From NCBI RefSeq assembly GCF_014873145.1, contig NZ_JADBEK010000001.1:2480001-2544000 (forward strand): a stretch of 64,000 bases of DNA, in the 5' to 3' direction. The position numbers were made by a program, and so were the translations under genes. Under the pieces are notes generated by a model that worked only from the letters and a program-made list of their open reading frames with translations, did no database searches and was not told the DNA's origin. The DNA comes from Nonomuraea angiospora. GTDB taxonomy: Bacteria > Actinomycetota > Actinomycetes > Streptosporangiales > Streptosporangiaceae. This document shows, piece by piece, positions 54,041 to 62,645 of the stretch (within the stretch, counting starts at the first letter, position 1; every line of letters begins with the position of its first letter).

Positions 54041-54775
54041 TCACGTTTCGAACAGTTGGTGCGCGCGGCCGAAGCCCAGGTCGTCCACCAGGCGCCGCTT
54101 CCACGGACGCTGGAGCACGGCGTGGGTCAGCCTGCGCGTGGTACGAGGGGCCGCCATGATCGTCGCTGCCAGCTCCCTGGCCCGGAGGATCAGCCGGTCG
54201 GCCGGCACCACCTCGTTGACCAGGCCCAGCTCCAGCGCCTGCGCGGCATCCATGCCCGCGCCGGTGTAGAGCGCCATGGCGCTGCGCTTGAGGCCGAGGA
54301 GCTCCTGAAAGACCAGGTGCTGGCCGTCACCCGGCACCGCGCCGGCCCGGAAATGAGTGTCGTCGAAGACGGTCTCGGGGGTGCACAAGGTGATGTCACA
54401 GGCGAGCGCGAGCTCGTGGTGGTAACCAGGGCCGTTGATGGCGCCGATGGTGGGAACGTCCACCGCGAACACCAGGTTCTCCAGCAGCTTGATGCCGTCG
54501 TAGTAGGTCTGGTAGCGCCCGCCGGTCAGCCGCCTCTCGCGCAGGTCCGGCTCCAGCCCGGCCATCCAGGACCCGCCGGTGCCCGTGATAATCAGCACCT
54601 CGTTGGCCGGGTCGTTCCCGGCTTCCTGAAAGACCTGTCCCCACGCGTGGTGCAGGGACAACCCCATGACGGCGGGACCGCCACCGGTGTGCATCCGCAG
54701 CAGCAGCACACCGTCGTTCCGCTCCATCACGAAGTGCTCGGCATACGTGCTCGCGTACTTGTCCAGTTCGGCCAC
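54041..54775 (-). CDS. Crotonase-fold enzyme, 6-oxocamphor hydrolase-like
   Basis: The 244-aa protein is of the enoyl-CoA hydratase superfamily, with VLIITGTGGSWMAGL and VPTIGAINGPGYHHELALAC forming the oxyanion region. DDTHFRAGAVPGDGQHLVFQ conserves the His and Asp that 6-oxocamphor hydrolase uses for retro-Claisen C-C cleavage; LSLHHAWGQV may hold another catalytic His. It may cleave a cyclic beta-diketone (inference from motif). It is divergent from a TetR gene with two strong operators between. Confidence 0.83.
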   Translation of the reverse strand: MAELDKYASTYAEHFVMERNDGVLLLRMHTGGGPAVMGLSLHHAWGQVFQEAGNDPANEVLIITGTGGSWMAGLEPDLRERRLTGGRYQTYYDGIKLLENLVFAVDVPTIGAINGPGYHHELALACDITLCTPETVFDDTHFRAGAVPGDGQHLVFQELLGLKRSAMALYTGAGMDAAQALELGLVNEVVPADRLILRARELAATIMAAPRTTRRLTHAVLQRPWKRRLVDDLGFGRAHQLFET

Positions 54776-54789
54776 ATGAACCTCCCAAG

Positions 54790-54814
54790 CTAAACGGGGA
54801 GATTCCCCGTTTAG
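54790..54814. promoter_or_regulatory. TetR operator 1 (11-bp arms)
   Basis: The arms CTAAACGGGGA and TCCCCGTTTAG are perfect complements around GAT, starting 15 bp before the start codon of the crotonase-fold gene. Confidence 0.8.
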
Positions 54815-54830
54815 CGGCCTGCGCTACGAT

Positions 54831-54847
54831 ACGGGGACTGTCCCCGT
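54831..54847. promoter_or_regulatory. TetR operator 2 (8-bp arms)
   Basis: ACGGGGACTGTCCCCGT is a perfect 17-bp dyad sharing the ACGGGGA half-site with operator 1. It is 20 bp before the tetR start. Confidence 0.8.
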
Positions 54848-54866
54848 TTCTGCAACTGGAAGTACC

Positions 54867-55439
54867 GTGACCCAGCCAACGGCCAAGCCCATGCGGGCCG
54901 ACGCAGCGCGCAACTACGAGCGCATCCTCACGGCCGCGAGATCGGCCTTCGCCGAACAGGGATCCCAGGCACCGCTCGACGACATCGCCCAGCGGGCAGG
55001 CGTCGGAAACGCGACCCTCTACCGCCACTTCCCGACCCGGCAGGCCCTGCTCGAAGCCGTACACCGCGACCACATCGAGGCCCTGTGCCGCCAGGCCGAG
55101 GCACTGCTGTCGTCCGCCTCGCCCGGCGAGGCCCTGATGTCCTGGCTCAAGGCCGTCGTCGCCCAGGGCAGCACGACCCGCGGCCTGGCCGCCTCCCTCA
55201 TGGCTGCAGTGGGAACGCAGGAGGAGTCATGGTGCCGCGCGGCCATCGTCACCTCGGCCACCGCACTGCTCACCCGAGCCCAGCAGTCGAACGCCATCCG
55301 CCAGGACGTCACGGCCCAGCAACTGCTCAAATTCGTCAACGCCATCGCCCTGGCCACAGAAACGGAACCCGACCGAGACCAGCAGTCCGGCCATCTCCTC
55401 GACCTCCTCCTCAACGGCCTGCGCCCCGCACCCGGCTGA
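54867..55439 (+). CDS. TetR-family regulator (SbtR/AefR-like C-terminus)
   Basis: The 190-aa protein has the helix-turn-helix ERILTAARSAFAEQGSQAPL, then DDIAQRAGVGNATLYRHFPT. The C-terminal domain is typical of the group containing a WLK/AVVAQ segment (MSWLKAVVAQGSTTRGLAAS). The start is read as ATG-like GTG: GTGACCCAGCC at 54867. It is flanked by two ACGGGGA operators and likely represses itself and the crotonase-fold/NmrA operon. Confidence 0.9.
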   Translation: MTQPTAKPMRADAARNYERILTAARSAFAEQGSQAPLDDIAQRAGVGNATLYRHFPTRQALLEAVHRDHIEALCRQAEALLSSASPGEALMSWLKAVVAQGSTTRGLAASLMAAVGTQEESWCRAAIVTSATALLTRAQQSNAIRQDVTAQQLLKFVNAIALATETEPDRDQQSGHLLDLLLNGLRPAPG

Positions 55440-55529
55440 TCCGCAAGCCGGGATAGACCGTGTGACCTTTCCCGACGCCATCGAAAATCCTCAACCCCGA
55501 CGACACCCACAAAAGACCAGAGGGGTCCG

Positions 55530-55675
55530 CGAACTGGCCGGGCGTGGAGGGACGCACCGACCGCGCCCCGGTGGCCGCGCAGGCGGGAGCGTGGGGATCG
55601 ATCCTTCCGGCCATGTGGAGTTTCATGCTGGCCGCCCGGGCGCGCGGCCTGGGCACCGGGTGGGCCGTCCCGACC
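55530..55675 (+). pseudogene. Nitroreductase remnant
   Basis: About 45 codons read DRAPVAAQAGAWGSILPAMW, then SFMLAARARGLGTGWAVPTP. This matches the FMN-contacting central helix of nitroreductase-family proteins (typical ASxxGSILPAxWSFMLAxRARGLGT). No other part of such a gene is left. Confidence 0.6.
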
Positions 55676-55828
55676 CCAGGAGTGGCCTGGCAAGCGGATC
55701 GGACGCACACGGAGGTGCCCTCACCCCACCGATCCCGGGACAAATCACAGGTCCCGGTGTGCGGAGTTGTCGCAAACCGCGGCCTTCACGGGTGTGGTGG
55801 GCATCGGTTGTGGGGACGGACGATGGCA

Positions 55829-56850
55829 GGGTGAGCACTGCGAGTGAACAACACGCACACGCCAGGCCGGACAGCGGGCGCTCCGGGGACGTGGCCGGGC
55901 GCGCCCTGGCCATGAGCCGGTACGAGATGCCGGCGCCGCACCCGCACGAGGGGGTGCCGCTGGCACGGCTGGCGGCCGCCCAGGGCGAAGACGGGCCCTG
56001 CTACCGGACCTTGCAGCGGTGGCCGGCCGACTACCGGCGTTCTGGTCTGGACGGCCTGGCGCGCGCCAGCCGTAGCGACAAGGGCCTGCGCCGGTTCCCG
56101 GACGAGCTGGTGACGTTCGTCGAGGGGCTTGCCTTGCGCAAACCCGCCCCAGCGCGGCAACGATTCACCGGCAGGCCGAGAGCGTCGCCAAGGCGCACGG
56201 CTGGCCGGTGCCCCGCTATTGGACCGTGCATGGCATCGTCGCCGACCTCGACCCTGCGTTGGTCACTCTCGGCGTGGACGGCACCAAGAAGTACCGGGAG
56301 TCCTTTGAGCTGGTGTACCGGCGTGAGGCCACCACGCCGAACGAGATCTGGCAGGCCGACCACACCGAGTTGGACATCTGGGTGGTCGACGAGCGGGGCA
56401 GGCCTGCCCGGCCGTGGCTGGCCGCCATCGAGGACGACCACTCCCGTGCCATCGCTGGTTACGCCGCCAACCTGGAAGCGCCCTCGGCTCTGACGACCGC
56501 GCTGGCGTTCCGGCACGCGATCGGGCGCAAACCCGAGCCGGACTGGCACGTGTGCGGCATCCCGTCGGTATTCCGCCTCCACCAGGGATCCGACTTCACC
56601 TCCGCCCACCTGGAACAGGTGATGGCGGACCTCAAGGTGAACCCGGTCCTCACCTTGAAGGACCAGACACATGGCCACGGGAAAATCGAGCGGCTGATCG
56701 GCACCATCAACCAGATGTGCCTGGCACACCAGCCCGGCTACGCGCGCCGCGGCACCCCGACCGCGCTGGCCAGGCGAAACTGACCCTGGCCGATCTGGAC
56801 GCCGCGATCGGCCGTGGACCCCGCCCACTATTCAGGAAGTACCGGGTTTC
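55829..56850 (+). pseudogene. Broken Mu/TniA-type DDE transposase
   Basis: The N-terminal helix-turn-helix reads LARLAAAQGEDGPCYRTLQR, then PDELVTFVEGLALRKP. After a shift near 56155 the integrase core is NEIWQADHTELDIWVVDERG, then IEDDHSRAIAGY, HQGSDFTSAHLEQVMADLKV and HGHGKIERLIGTINQMCL. The DDE residues are the Asp of ADHTELD, the Asp of GSDFTS and the Glu of GKIERL. A second shift near 56775 breaks the C-terminal part (KLTLADLDAAIG). At 56855 it abuts an acyl-CoA dehydrogenase stub. Confidence 0.8.
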
Positions 56851-56863
56851 CGCACGTCAACGC

Positions 56864-56940
56864 CTACTTCAACAACTGCCGGGCCATCACTAGGCGCTGG
56901 ATCTGGTTCGTGCCCTCGTAGATCTGGGTGATCTTCGATG
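56864..56940 (-). pseudogene. 3' stub of an acyl-CoA dehydrogenase gene (copy B)
   Basis: The minus strand encodes KITQIYEGTNQIQRLVMARQ, then LLK and TAG. The 13 bases beyond the stop (GTCAACGCCTACT including the stop) are also shared with the complete gene at 62646. The rest of the gene is absent. Confidence 0.85.
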
Positions 56941-57129
56941 CGTAATCGAGCCACTTGGGAAAACGAGTCGATCACGCAGCTGAGCAGTGATTACGCTTGC
57001 GAGTGTCTCTCGTCACTTATCCCAGTCTTCGGCACGCCCACGGAACAGGGACGGAACAGAGCAGGGGTGGTGTACCTGTCCTGGCACACTGCTTGATGTA
57101 TCTCCGGTGGCCGAGCAGATAGGTGCCGC

Positions 57130-57789
57130 ATGGGGCAGGACGAGGTTTCGACGTGGGATGGCGTCACTCTGCGGTCGAGTTACAGCGATTGGGTGATCGA
57201 GGGACGCGACAAGCTGGCCGACGCGGCGCGTGACGGTGACTGGCCAAGGGTCTTCGATCTGCTCAAAGCACACCCTGATTGGATCAACAGCGGCAGAGTC
57301 GGCGGCAGTAGCCGATACGCCCCGCTTCACCAGGTCGCCTGGCACGGTGCTGACGCCGACATTGCTCACCAGTTGGTTGCAGGCGGCGCCTGGCGCATGC
57401 TGCGCACGGCTCAAGGAGAGCAGGCGGTCGACATCGCTGATCGCATGGGACACCATCATCTCCTGGTACCGCTCACGCCAGTTATCCGCCACCAACTGCC
57501 AGTCGAGACCATGAGGTCGATCCAACGCCACTTTCACACACTGATTCACGACCGTGCCGGTGATCTGATCACCGATCAGCAGTTACGCCTTCCCGAGCTG
57601 GAAACACTCACCGAGCAGCGGAACCCAGCCTGCTGGTTTGCTGTCCCCGGCATGTACGGCGGTTTCAGCTATCGACTAGAGCGAACCGAACTGACCGTGG
57701 AAAGTTGGTGTCGCATCGTTGGGGGATCGGGTCAGCGGCACGTTATCGACGAACACGGTGCACGGCTCGTTGCCGAGGGTTTCGTCTGA
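57130..57789 (+). CDS. Ankyrin-repeat-like protein
   Basis: The 219-aa protein has an N-terminal WPRVFDLLKAHPDWINSGRV and YAPLHQVAWHGADADIAHQL, two ankyrin-type helical repeats. A C-terminal domain (AGDLITDQQLRLPELETLTE and CWFAVPGMYGGFSYRLERTE, SWCRIVGGSGQRHVI) is typical of a group of Streptomyces-like proteins. The product looks complete. AGATAGGTG precedes the ATG. The function is unknown; protein-protein interaction is likely. Confidence 0.8.
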   Translation: MGQDEVSTWDGVTLRSSYSDWVIEGRDKLADAARDGDWPRVFDLLKAHPDWINSGRVGGSSRYAPLHQVAWHGADADIAHQLVAGGAWRMLRTAQGEQAVDIADRMGHHHLLVPLTPVIRHQLPVETMRSIQRHFHTLIHDRAGDLITDQQLRLPELETLTEQRNPACWFAVPGMYGGFSYRLERTELTVESWCRIVGGSGQRHVIDEHGARLVAEGFV

Positions 57790-57953
57790 TCAACAGAATC
57801 CGAAGCCAATAGATCGCATAAAGTCCGTGGCGCGGCTTTGCGGATCAGTTGCTGTACTTCCGTGCTGTACAGCAACGGAGAGAACCCGCATGCCCGGTGG
57901 CGAGGCGGCTACCAATCGCATCAATACTGTCGAGCTGGACCGATCCAGAGTGT

Positions 57954-58409
57954 ATGCATGACCTCATGATCTGGTTACGACGACACCTCCACGCCGCCGC
58001 CGCGCTTGCACTGGTCGGCCTCCTCACCGCCTGCGGCGGGGCCACGACCAACAAGGACGCCGCCGCCATCATCGGCGACCTCGGCGCCAACGGCGTGCCC
58101 GCTGAGCTCGGCACCGTCTACGACGGGAACACCGACCCGAACAAGCTGCTTGGCCGCCCCAACGGCTATCTCAGCAAGGCCGAGTTCACTGATAGCAGGG
58201 TCAAGGCCGAAAAGGCGGGCAGTGTGGAGGTGTTCGAGGACGCCGGCAGCGCCGAGGCCCGCGCTGAGTACATACAGGCGCTCGGGAAGGCTCCGATGCT
58301 GGCTGAGTACACGTACGTCAAGGGGAACGTCGTGGTGCGCGTGGACAAGGACATGGCCCCCTCCGACGCCAAGGCGTACGAGGACGCGCTCAACGAGATC
58401 GTCGAATAG
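57954..58409 (+). CDS. Small secreted lipoprotein
   Basis: The 151-aa protein has a basic N-terminus and a lipoprotein signal ending LLTACGG. The mature part (SKAEFTDSRVKAEKAGSVEV, EARAEYIQALGKAPMLAEYT, VKGNVVVRVDKDMAPSDAKA) forms an alpha/beta domain seen in many actinobacterial lipoproteins of unknown role. The ATG at 57954 has no clear Shine-Dalgarno; ATG 57966 is the alternative. Confidence 0.78.
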   Translation: MHDLMIWLRRHLHAAAALALVGLLTACGGATTNKDAAAIIGDLGANGVPAELGTVYDGNTDPNKLLGRPNGYLSKAEFTDSRVKAEKAGSVEVFEDAGSAEARAEYIQALGKAPMLAEYTYVKGNVVVRVDKDMAPSDAKAYEDALNEIVE

Positions 58410-58426
58410 CTCCGGAAACGCCGAAA

Positions 58427-58457
58427 CGGCCCCGCCTCCGGAAGAGGATCGGGGCCG
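58427..58457 (+). terminator. Hairpin terminator after the lipoprotein gene
   Basis: CGGCCCCG and CGGGGCCG pair across 15 bases, 17 bp after the stop codon and immediately before the left end of the outer IS. Confidence 0.5.
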
Positions 58458-58676
58458 GAGCCACTGACGTGATCTCAGCGAAGTCTTTGTAGATAGTCGT
58501 GCTCGAAATGGGTGAGGACAAGCGCTGCTCGGGCGATGTCGCCGATTCTGCTGGGGCTGACGGGTGATGTGCTGAAGGGTTCGCCAGCGGCCTTTGAGCA
58601 GGGCGAAGCCGCGTTCGCCGAGGCAGCGAAGGGCTCGGAGGAGCCGGTTGTAGGTGCGGTTGTCCGGGCTGAGGAC

Positions 58677-60053
58677 CCAAGGCCGTTGCGTTCTCGGTTG
58701 ATGGACGTTCGCTGGCTCGATGAGGCATGGGTTAGGAGCACCCCAGGGTGCACATGACAAACGCGACCCCTGATGATCGTCGGTGTCTAGCCAGTCGATC
58801 AAGAACAGGGGCCGCGTTCGCGTGCCATCATCCCCGATCGACGTGCTCTCGCGCCACTTGGAGCACGTCACCGCCGCCAGACTGCCCGCCGACCTGCCCG
58901 CCGAGCCGCTCGATCTGCCCACGCTCGCCGAACTCCTGAACACCATCCCGGACCCGCGCAGCCGCCGGGGACGCCGCTACCGGCTCGGCCCTCTGCTGGC
59001 GTTATCCCTGCTCGCCGTGCTCGGCGGCGCCACCTCCCCGGCCAAGATCGCCAGATTCATCGCCGGGTACGACCCCGACCTGCGCGCCCATGCCGGCCTG
59101 CCCGGCACGATACGCCTGGCCGCCAGTACCCTGGGACGACTGTTCGCCCGCCTGGACGGCGACGCCTTCGACACAGCGACCTGCACCTATCTCGCCGAGC
59201 TTGCCACCTGCGCCCCGCCCGCCGGCCCAGGCGACCAGCCCGAAGGCCGGATCCCGCTGTCCGGCCTGGCCGTGGACGGCAAAACCCTGCGCGGCAGCCG
59301 CACCAGCCAAGGCGTGACCCATTTGCTGGCCGCCACCTGCCAGAACACACAGATCGTCGTGGCCCAACGGCAGGTCGAGGCCAACAGCAACGAGATTCCC
59401 GCGTTCACCCCCCTGCTGTCCGGGCTCGACCTGACCGGCGTGGTGGTCACCGCCGATGCCCTGCATACCCAGCAGGAGCACGCCCGGCAGATCGTCACCG
59501 CCAGCGGCCACTACCTGTTCATCGTCAAAGGCAACCAGCCCACACTCCTGCGCCGGCTCAAGGCCCTGCCCTGGCGCGAAGCGATTCTCAACGACCACAC
59601 CGACGAGACCGGCCACGGCCGCCGAGAGATCCGCCACATGAAGATCTGCACTGCCCGCCCGGGCCTGCCCTTCCCCCACGCCGCCCAGGCGATCCAGGTC
59701 AAACGCCGCCGCACCGACCACCGCACCGGCAAGACCACCATCGTCACGATCTACGCGATCACCAGCCTGTCACCGGGCCGGATCACCCACGCCCAGCTCG
59801 CCGCACTCATCCGTGGCCACTGGAGCATCGAGGCCCTGCACCACATTCGCGACGTCACCTACCGCGAAGACGCCTCCCGCGTCCGCACCGGCACGGCACC
59901 CCGCATCATGGCCGGTTTGCGTAACCTGGCCATCGGCCTGGCCCGTCTGATCGGCTCAACCAACATCGCCGCCGCCACCGACCACTACCGCAGCCACCCC
60001 GCCGACGGACTCCAGCTACTCGGGTTCACAACATGAGAACGCATCGGCCCTGG
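58677..60053 (+). mobile_element. Complete ISAs1-family insertion sequence (1377 bp)
   Basis: The left inverted repeat CCAAGGCCGTTGCGTTCTC and the complement of the right end, CCAGGGCCGATGCGTTCTC, match at 17 of 19 positions. The element is bounded by an 8-bp direct repeat and contains one full-length transposase gene. It interrupts the transposase of an older IS. Confidence 0.9.
58822..60036 (+). CDS. ISAs1-family transposase
   Basis: The 404-aa protein has the family N-terminal DDE_Tnp_1-associated domain ([40 protein letters not shown]) and DDE core. [13 protein letters not shown] carries the first Asp, [18 protein letters not shown] the second, and a later Glu lies in [20 protein letters not shown], along with [12 protein letters not shown]. 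The frame is intact. The start is either GTG 58822 or an in-frame codon at 58783. Confidence 0.93.
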   Translation: MPSSPIDVLSRHLEHVTAARLPADLPAEPLDLPTLAELLNTIPDPRSRRGRRYRLGPLLALSLLAVLGGATSPAKIARFIAGYDPDLRAHAGLPGTIRLAASTLGRLFARLDGDAFDTATCTYLAELATCAPPAGPGDQPEGRIPLSGLAVDGKTLRGSRTSQGVTHLLAATCQNTQIVVAQRQVEANSNEIPAFTPLLSGLDLTGVVVTADALHTQQEHARQIVTASGHYLFIVKGNQPTLLRRLKALPWREAILNDHTDETGHGRREIRHMKICTARPGLPFPHAAQAIQVKRRRTDHRTGKTTIVTIYAITSLSPGRITHAQLAALIRGHWSIEALHHIRDVTYREDASRVRTGTAPRIMAGLRNLAIGLARLIGSTNIAAATDHYRSHPADGLQLLGFTT

Positions 60054-60576
60054 CTGAGGACCTGGCCTTCGTCGGGTTGTTTGATCGGCGTGTGGATGCC
60101 GATTCCGGCGCCTTCGTAGCCGCTGTCGGCCAGGGTGGGCAGGCCTGCTGCGGCCGCGGCGTACAGCGCACCGAGGACGTGGGCGCGGGCGCTTGGGGAT
60201 GTCGTGCTCGCCCCGGAACCAGCGCAGGATCAGCACCGCTTGCCAGAACGGAGTCAAGGCGCGGCTGCCCTGCGGGGTGCCGAGACGGCGGCGTTCGTCC
60301 CGCAGCGACCCGGCAACGTGGTGAATCAGCGCGCGGGAGACGTCGAGCGTGGCACGATGAGCAATCACGTGGAGCCTTTCGGCGGTTGTGCTTTCTTGTG
60401 GTGAGAACTCATCTACCGGAGGCTCCACGTCCATCTCCGGCCTTCGACGACTCCTCCCGAAAGGCCCGAAACGCCACTACCGGCGCCCCAGATATGCCCC
60501 TATTGTCCGATTTATTTTGCTGAGATCACCTCACTGGAGTGATACCCCCGGACATTCCTAAGGCCAGGCAGTTCTG

Positions 60577-61425
60577 TCAGGTGTTCGGGTCAGTGAAACA
60601 GACCATGTCTTCGCCGCCGGACACCAGGACCATCCAGTACATGCGGTTGTCGTACTGGTTCTTCTTGCAGTAGCCGACGTGGGCGTCCGGCGGGGCCCTG
60701 TAGACGTCCGAGACGACCATGATCCGGTTGTAAGGCTTGGGCACGCGGTCGGCGTTGCAGCCCACGGCGGTCGACAGGCCGAAAGACAGGCTTTGGTTCC
60801 CGGAATCAATCGCGAGGACGCAGTAATTCTTCACCCAGATCCGCCTGAGACAGAGTGTCGTGGTCTGTCTCGACATGGCGGAGTAGTAGCGCCATGAGTC
60901 CTCGGCGCGGCCGTTGGGGCAGATCAGGCCGCTGCCTCCGGTTCGGGTGACATAGAAGAGACCGGCATAGTTGCCGCGGCAGGAGACCGGTTCGGGTGGC
61001 TTCGGCTGACTCCAGTCGTCGCTGTAGCCGGTGCGGTAGATGGGCAGGCAATCGCCCGCGCTGACGGATCGGAACGCGTCCTCGGTGGGGTCGGGTTCCG
61101 GTTCTTCCGCTTCGGAGTTCTGCTCGGATCCGCTGTCCCGCTCGCTGTTGTCCGAACCGCTGTCCCGCTCGCTGTTGTCCGAACCGCTGTCCTGCTTGCT
61201 ATTGTCCGAGTCGCCGCCCACCTCGATCGGGACCTCGATGGTGATCCCGGGCTCGTCGCCGCCGGAGCTGTTTCTAGGTTCGGCGCTCGATGTGATCTCG
61301 TGCTGAGAGGTGCTCGGATGGTGGGACGCCGCGTCTCTGTTCTTGCGGTCGCAACCGACCAGCATTGCCGGAATAAGCAGCCATATCAGCGATGCACGGC
61401 ATATCCGGCGATATCCACATTTCAT
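60577..61425 (-). CDS. Secreted Cys-rich lipoprotein with acidic repeats
   Basis: The 282-aa protein has a lipoprotein signal (SLIWLLIPAMLVGCDRKN). A linker follows with tandem Asp/Ser-rich repeats (DNSERDSGS twice, plus a variant NSKQDSGS), encoded by a 27-bp repeat at 61141-61194. The C-terminal globular domain has at least eight Cys (SAGDCLPIYRTGYSD, PVSCRGNYAGLFYV, LICPNGR, LCLRRIWVKNYCVLA, VGCNADR, VGYCKKN, MVCFTDP). I do not recognise the domain. Start ATG 61425 was chosen for its signal peptide. Confidence 0.72.
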   Translation of the reverse strand: MKCGYRRICRASLIWLLIPAMLVGCDRKNRDAASHHPSTSQHEITSSAEPRNSSGGDEPGITIEVPIEVGGDSDNSKQDSGSDNSERDSGSDNSERDSGSEQNSEAEEPEPDPTEDAFRSVSAGDCLPIYRTGYSDDWSQPKPPEPVSCRGNYAGLFYVTRTGGSGLICPNGRAEDSWRYYSAMSRQTTTLCLRRIWVKNYCVLAIDSGNQSLSFGLSTAVGCNADRVPKPYNRIMVVSDVYRAPPDAHVGYCKKNQYDNRMYWMVLVSGGEDMVCFTDPNT

Positions 61426-61616
61426 ATGGGCCACCCGTGTCACGAGAGAGCTGCGGTGACGCGAGTTTGTCATAGCGCGCCGCGCGGTACAGTGGGTTTC
61501 GAGGACCACGTCCCCCATGTCACAGTTTCGGCATCGCACCTCTAGGAACAATGCCGCTTAGTTAAAAGCAGTGATCGGCGGGATCACGCGTGGGCGCGGT
61601 CGGGTGTTGCCCTGGT

Positions 61617-61685
61617 GGCAACGAAGCTCCCCTGATAGAACGGGCGATCGACCAAGATCAGCTCGTTGTGGGGAGCTTCGTTGCC
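61617..61685. repeat. 16-bp inverted repeat pair, probable IS or MITE relic
   Basis: GGCAACGAAGCTCCCC (61617-61632) and its perfect complement (61670-61685) enclose 37 bp. The arms are too long and AT-mixed for an ordinary terminator here, and the relic lies directly at the truncated end of the CHAT-like gene. It looks like an element that lost its middle, or a small non-autonomous element. Confidence 0.6.
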
Positions 61686-61737
61686 CGCTCAGTGTGAGGG
61701 GCCACGGAGATTCCGGACAGCCGTCTTGTGGCGTAGC

Positions 61738-62445
61738 CTATGCGGCCGCCGGGGTTGAAAGGGACTCAATGATGTCATCGTCACTGTGGCCAGAGAAGTG
61801 GACAACATGGGGGCGGAACCCGGTGATTCCGTCGAGAAGATCAGCGGTCGTCGCGGCCGGCCGCACATCAAGCTCGATGAGGTCCCGGTGCAGCGCAGAG
61901 TTAACAGCACTACGGATGCGCTTCTGCTCGCGGCCGACGCGCAGGTCGCCCCGAGATGCGGCCCCCAAGATCAAAACGTGAAGCTTCTCAGAATTGGGCG
62001 CCCGTAGTTCTCGGATGGCTCTTTGCACGATCGACTCCGTGTGGCTGATGCGGTGTTGAGGGGATGCGCTCTCAGCTGCACGCTGACGCTGCGCTTGCTG
62101 CTGCTCGCGCTGACGCTTCCGCTCAGCCGCGTCGCGCTCGGCTTGCTCAGCCTTGGCGAGCTTACCTTGCAAGCTGGCCTCCTCTTTGGCGTAACCAACC
62201 GCCTTGTCCCCCCAACAGCCCGCCTCCTTACCAGCTGTGGCGGCGTCCTTGTCGAAGCGTTCAGCCTCGCGGAGCTTACTGGTCATCATGCTGCTACTCC
62301 TGGCCTTGGCTGCTGCCGTACGCGCCTTGGCCGCCGCCGTGCGTTTCGCGGTCTCCTTACTCCGGTACTCCCCAGCCTTCTTCTCCGCCTCGATGCGCTG
62401 TTTGCGTTTGCGCTCCAGTTGGCTTCGGTACTGATTCGCGCTCAT
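61738..62445 (-). CDS. Coiled-coil protein with truncated CHAT-like domain
   Basis: The 235-aa product begins with a long charged coiled coil (residues 1-125; YRSQLERKRKQRIEAEKKAG, EEASLQGKLAKAEQAERDAA). LHVLILGAASRGDLRVGREQ and DLLDGITGFRPHVVHFSGHS then follow. The HFSGH motif is the catalytic His of CHAT-type caspase-like proteases, and the upstream block (D-L-R-V-x-x-E-x-x-x-I-R) is typical of the group. The partner Cys segment would come about 50 residues later, but the frame ends after DDDIIES. The tail STPAAA looks accidental. It is therefore a 3'-truncated gene next to a mobile-element relic. Confidence 0.7.
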   Translation of the reverse strand: MSANQYRSQLERKRKQRIEAEKKAGEYRSKETAKRTAAAKARTAAAKARSSSMMTSKLREAERFDKDAATAGKEAGCWGDKAVGYAKEEASLQGKLAKAEQAERDAAERKRQREQQQAQRQRAAESASPQHRISHTESIVQRAIRELRAPNSEKLHVLILGAASRGDLRVGREQKRIRSAVNSALHRDLIELDVRPAATTADLLDGITGFRPHVVHFSGHSDDDIIESLSTPAAA

Positions 62446-62598
62446 TGCCGACCCCCTCGTCAGCTCGCGGTCACAGCCGTCGCAGCAGAGACTAGGAGAC
62501 CTACCGACACTTCACTCTTCGTTGGATCTCATGCATGTGAGCTCCCACGGAACAGCCACGGAACGTGGCTCTTAAGGGATGTCGAGCCTCACATAAGA

Positions 62599-62632
62599 AA
62601 CCCTGCTTCCCAGAGGATGAAAGCAGGGTTTT
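62599..62632 (-). terminator. Terminator of the acyl-CoA dehydrogenase gene
   Basis: Arms AACCCTGCTT (62599-62608) and AAGCAGGGTT (62621-62630) pair across a 12-base loop, 14 bp beyond the stop codon at 62646. Confidence 0.7.
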
Positions 62633-62645
62633 CGCAAGTCAACGC

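Larger units (their letters stand above)
58669..60061. repeat. 8-bp target-site duplication around ISAs1
   Basis: CTGAGGAC occurs at 58669-58676 and again at 60054-60061, directly next to the element's inverted repeats. The exact duplication shows a relatively recent transposition. Confidence 0.85.
58477..60368 (-). pseudogene. Transposase of the outer IS, split and internally deleted
   Basis: The N-terminal part (60368 to about 60062) and the C-terminal part (58668 to 58477) flank the ISAs1 insertion. Deletion after WFRGEHDIPK removes the DDE centre, and another shift lies in the C-terminal piece near 58560. Confidence 0.75.
58461..60537. mobile_element. Older IS5-like element interrupted by an ISAs1 element
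   Basis: The two ends are inverted repeats. The left starts CCACTGACGTGATCTCAGC; the complement of the right reads CCAGTGAGGTGATCTCAGC, then a similar AAAT. Inside, the transposase is read from GTG 60368 downwards: LDVSRALIHHVAGSLRDERR, then SRALTPFWQAVLILRWFR, an abrupt deletion, and AAAAAGLPTLADSGYEGAGI. Beyond the inserted ISAs1 it resumes as DNRTYNRLLRALRCLGERGF, then (frameshift) SPSRIGDIARAALVLTHFEH to a stop at 58477. The catalytic core is deleted, so the outer element is dead. Confidence 0.75.

Noticed and set aside
56939..56997. GCGTAATC / GATTACGC pair as possible attachment or IS end
   Set aside because: Arms are only 8 bp and no element or integrase target is visible at this position.
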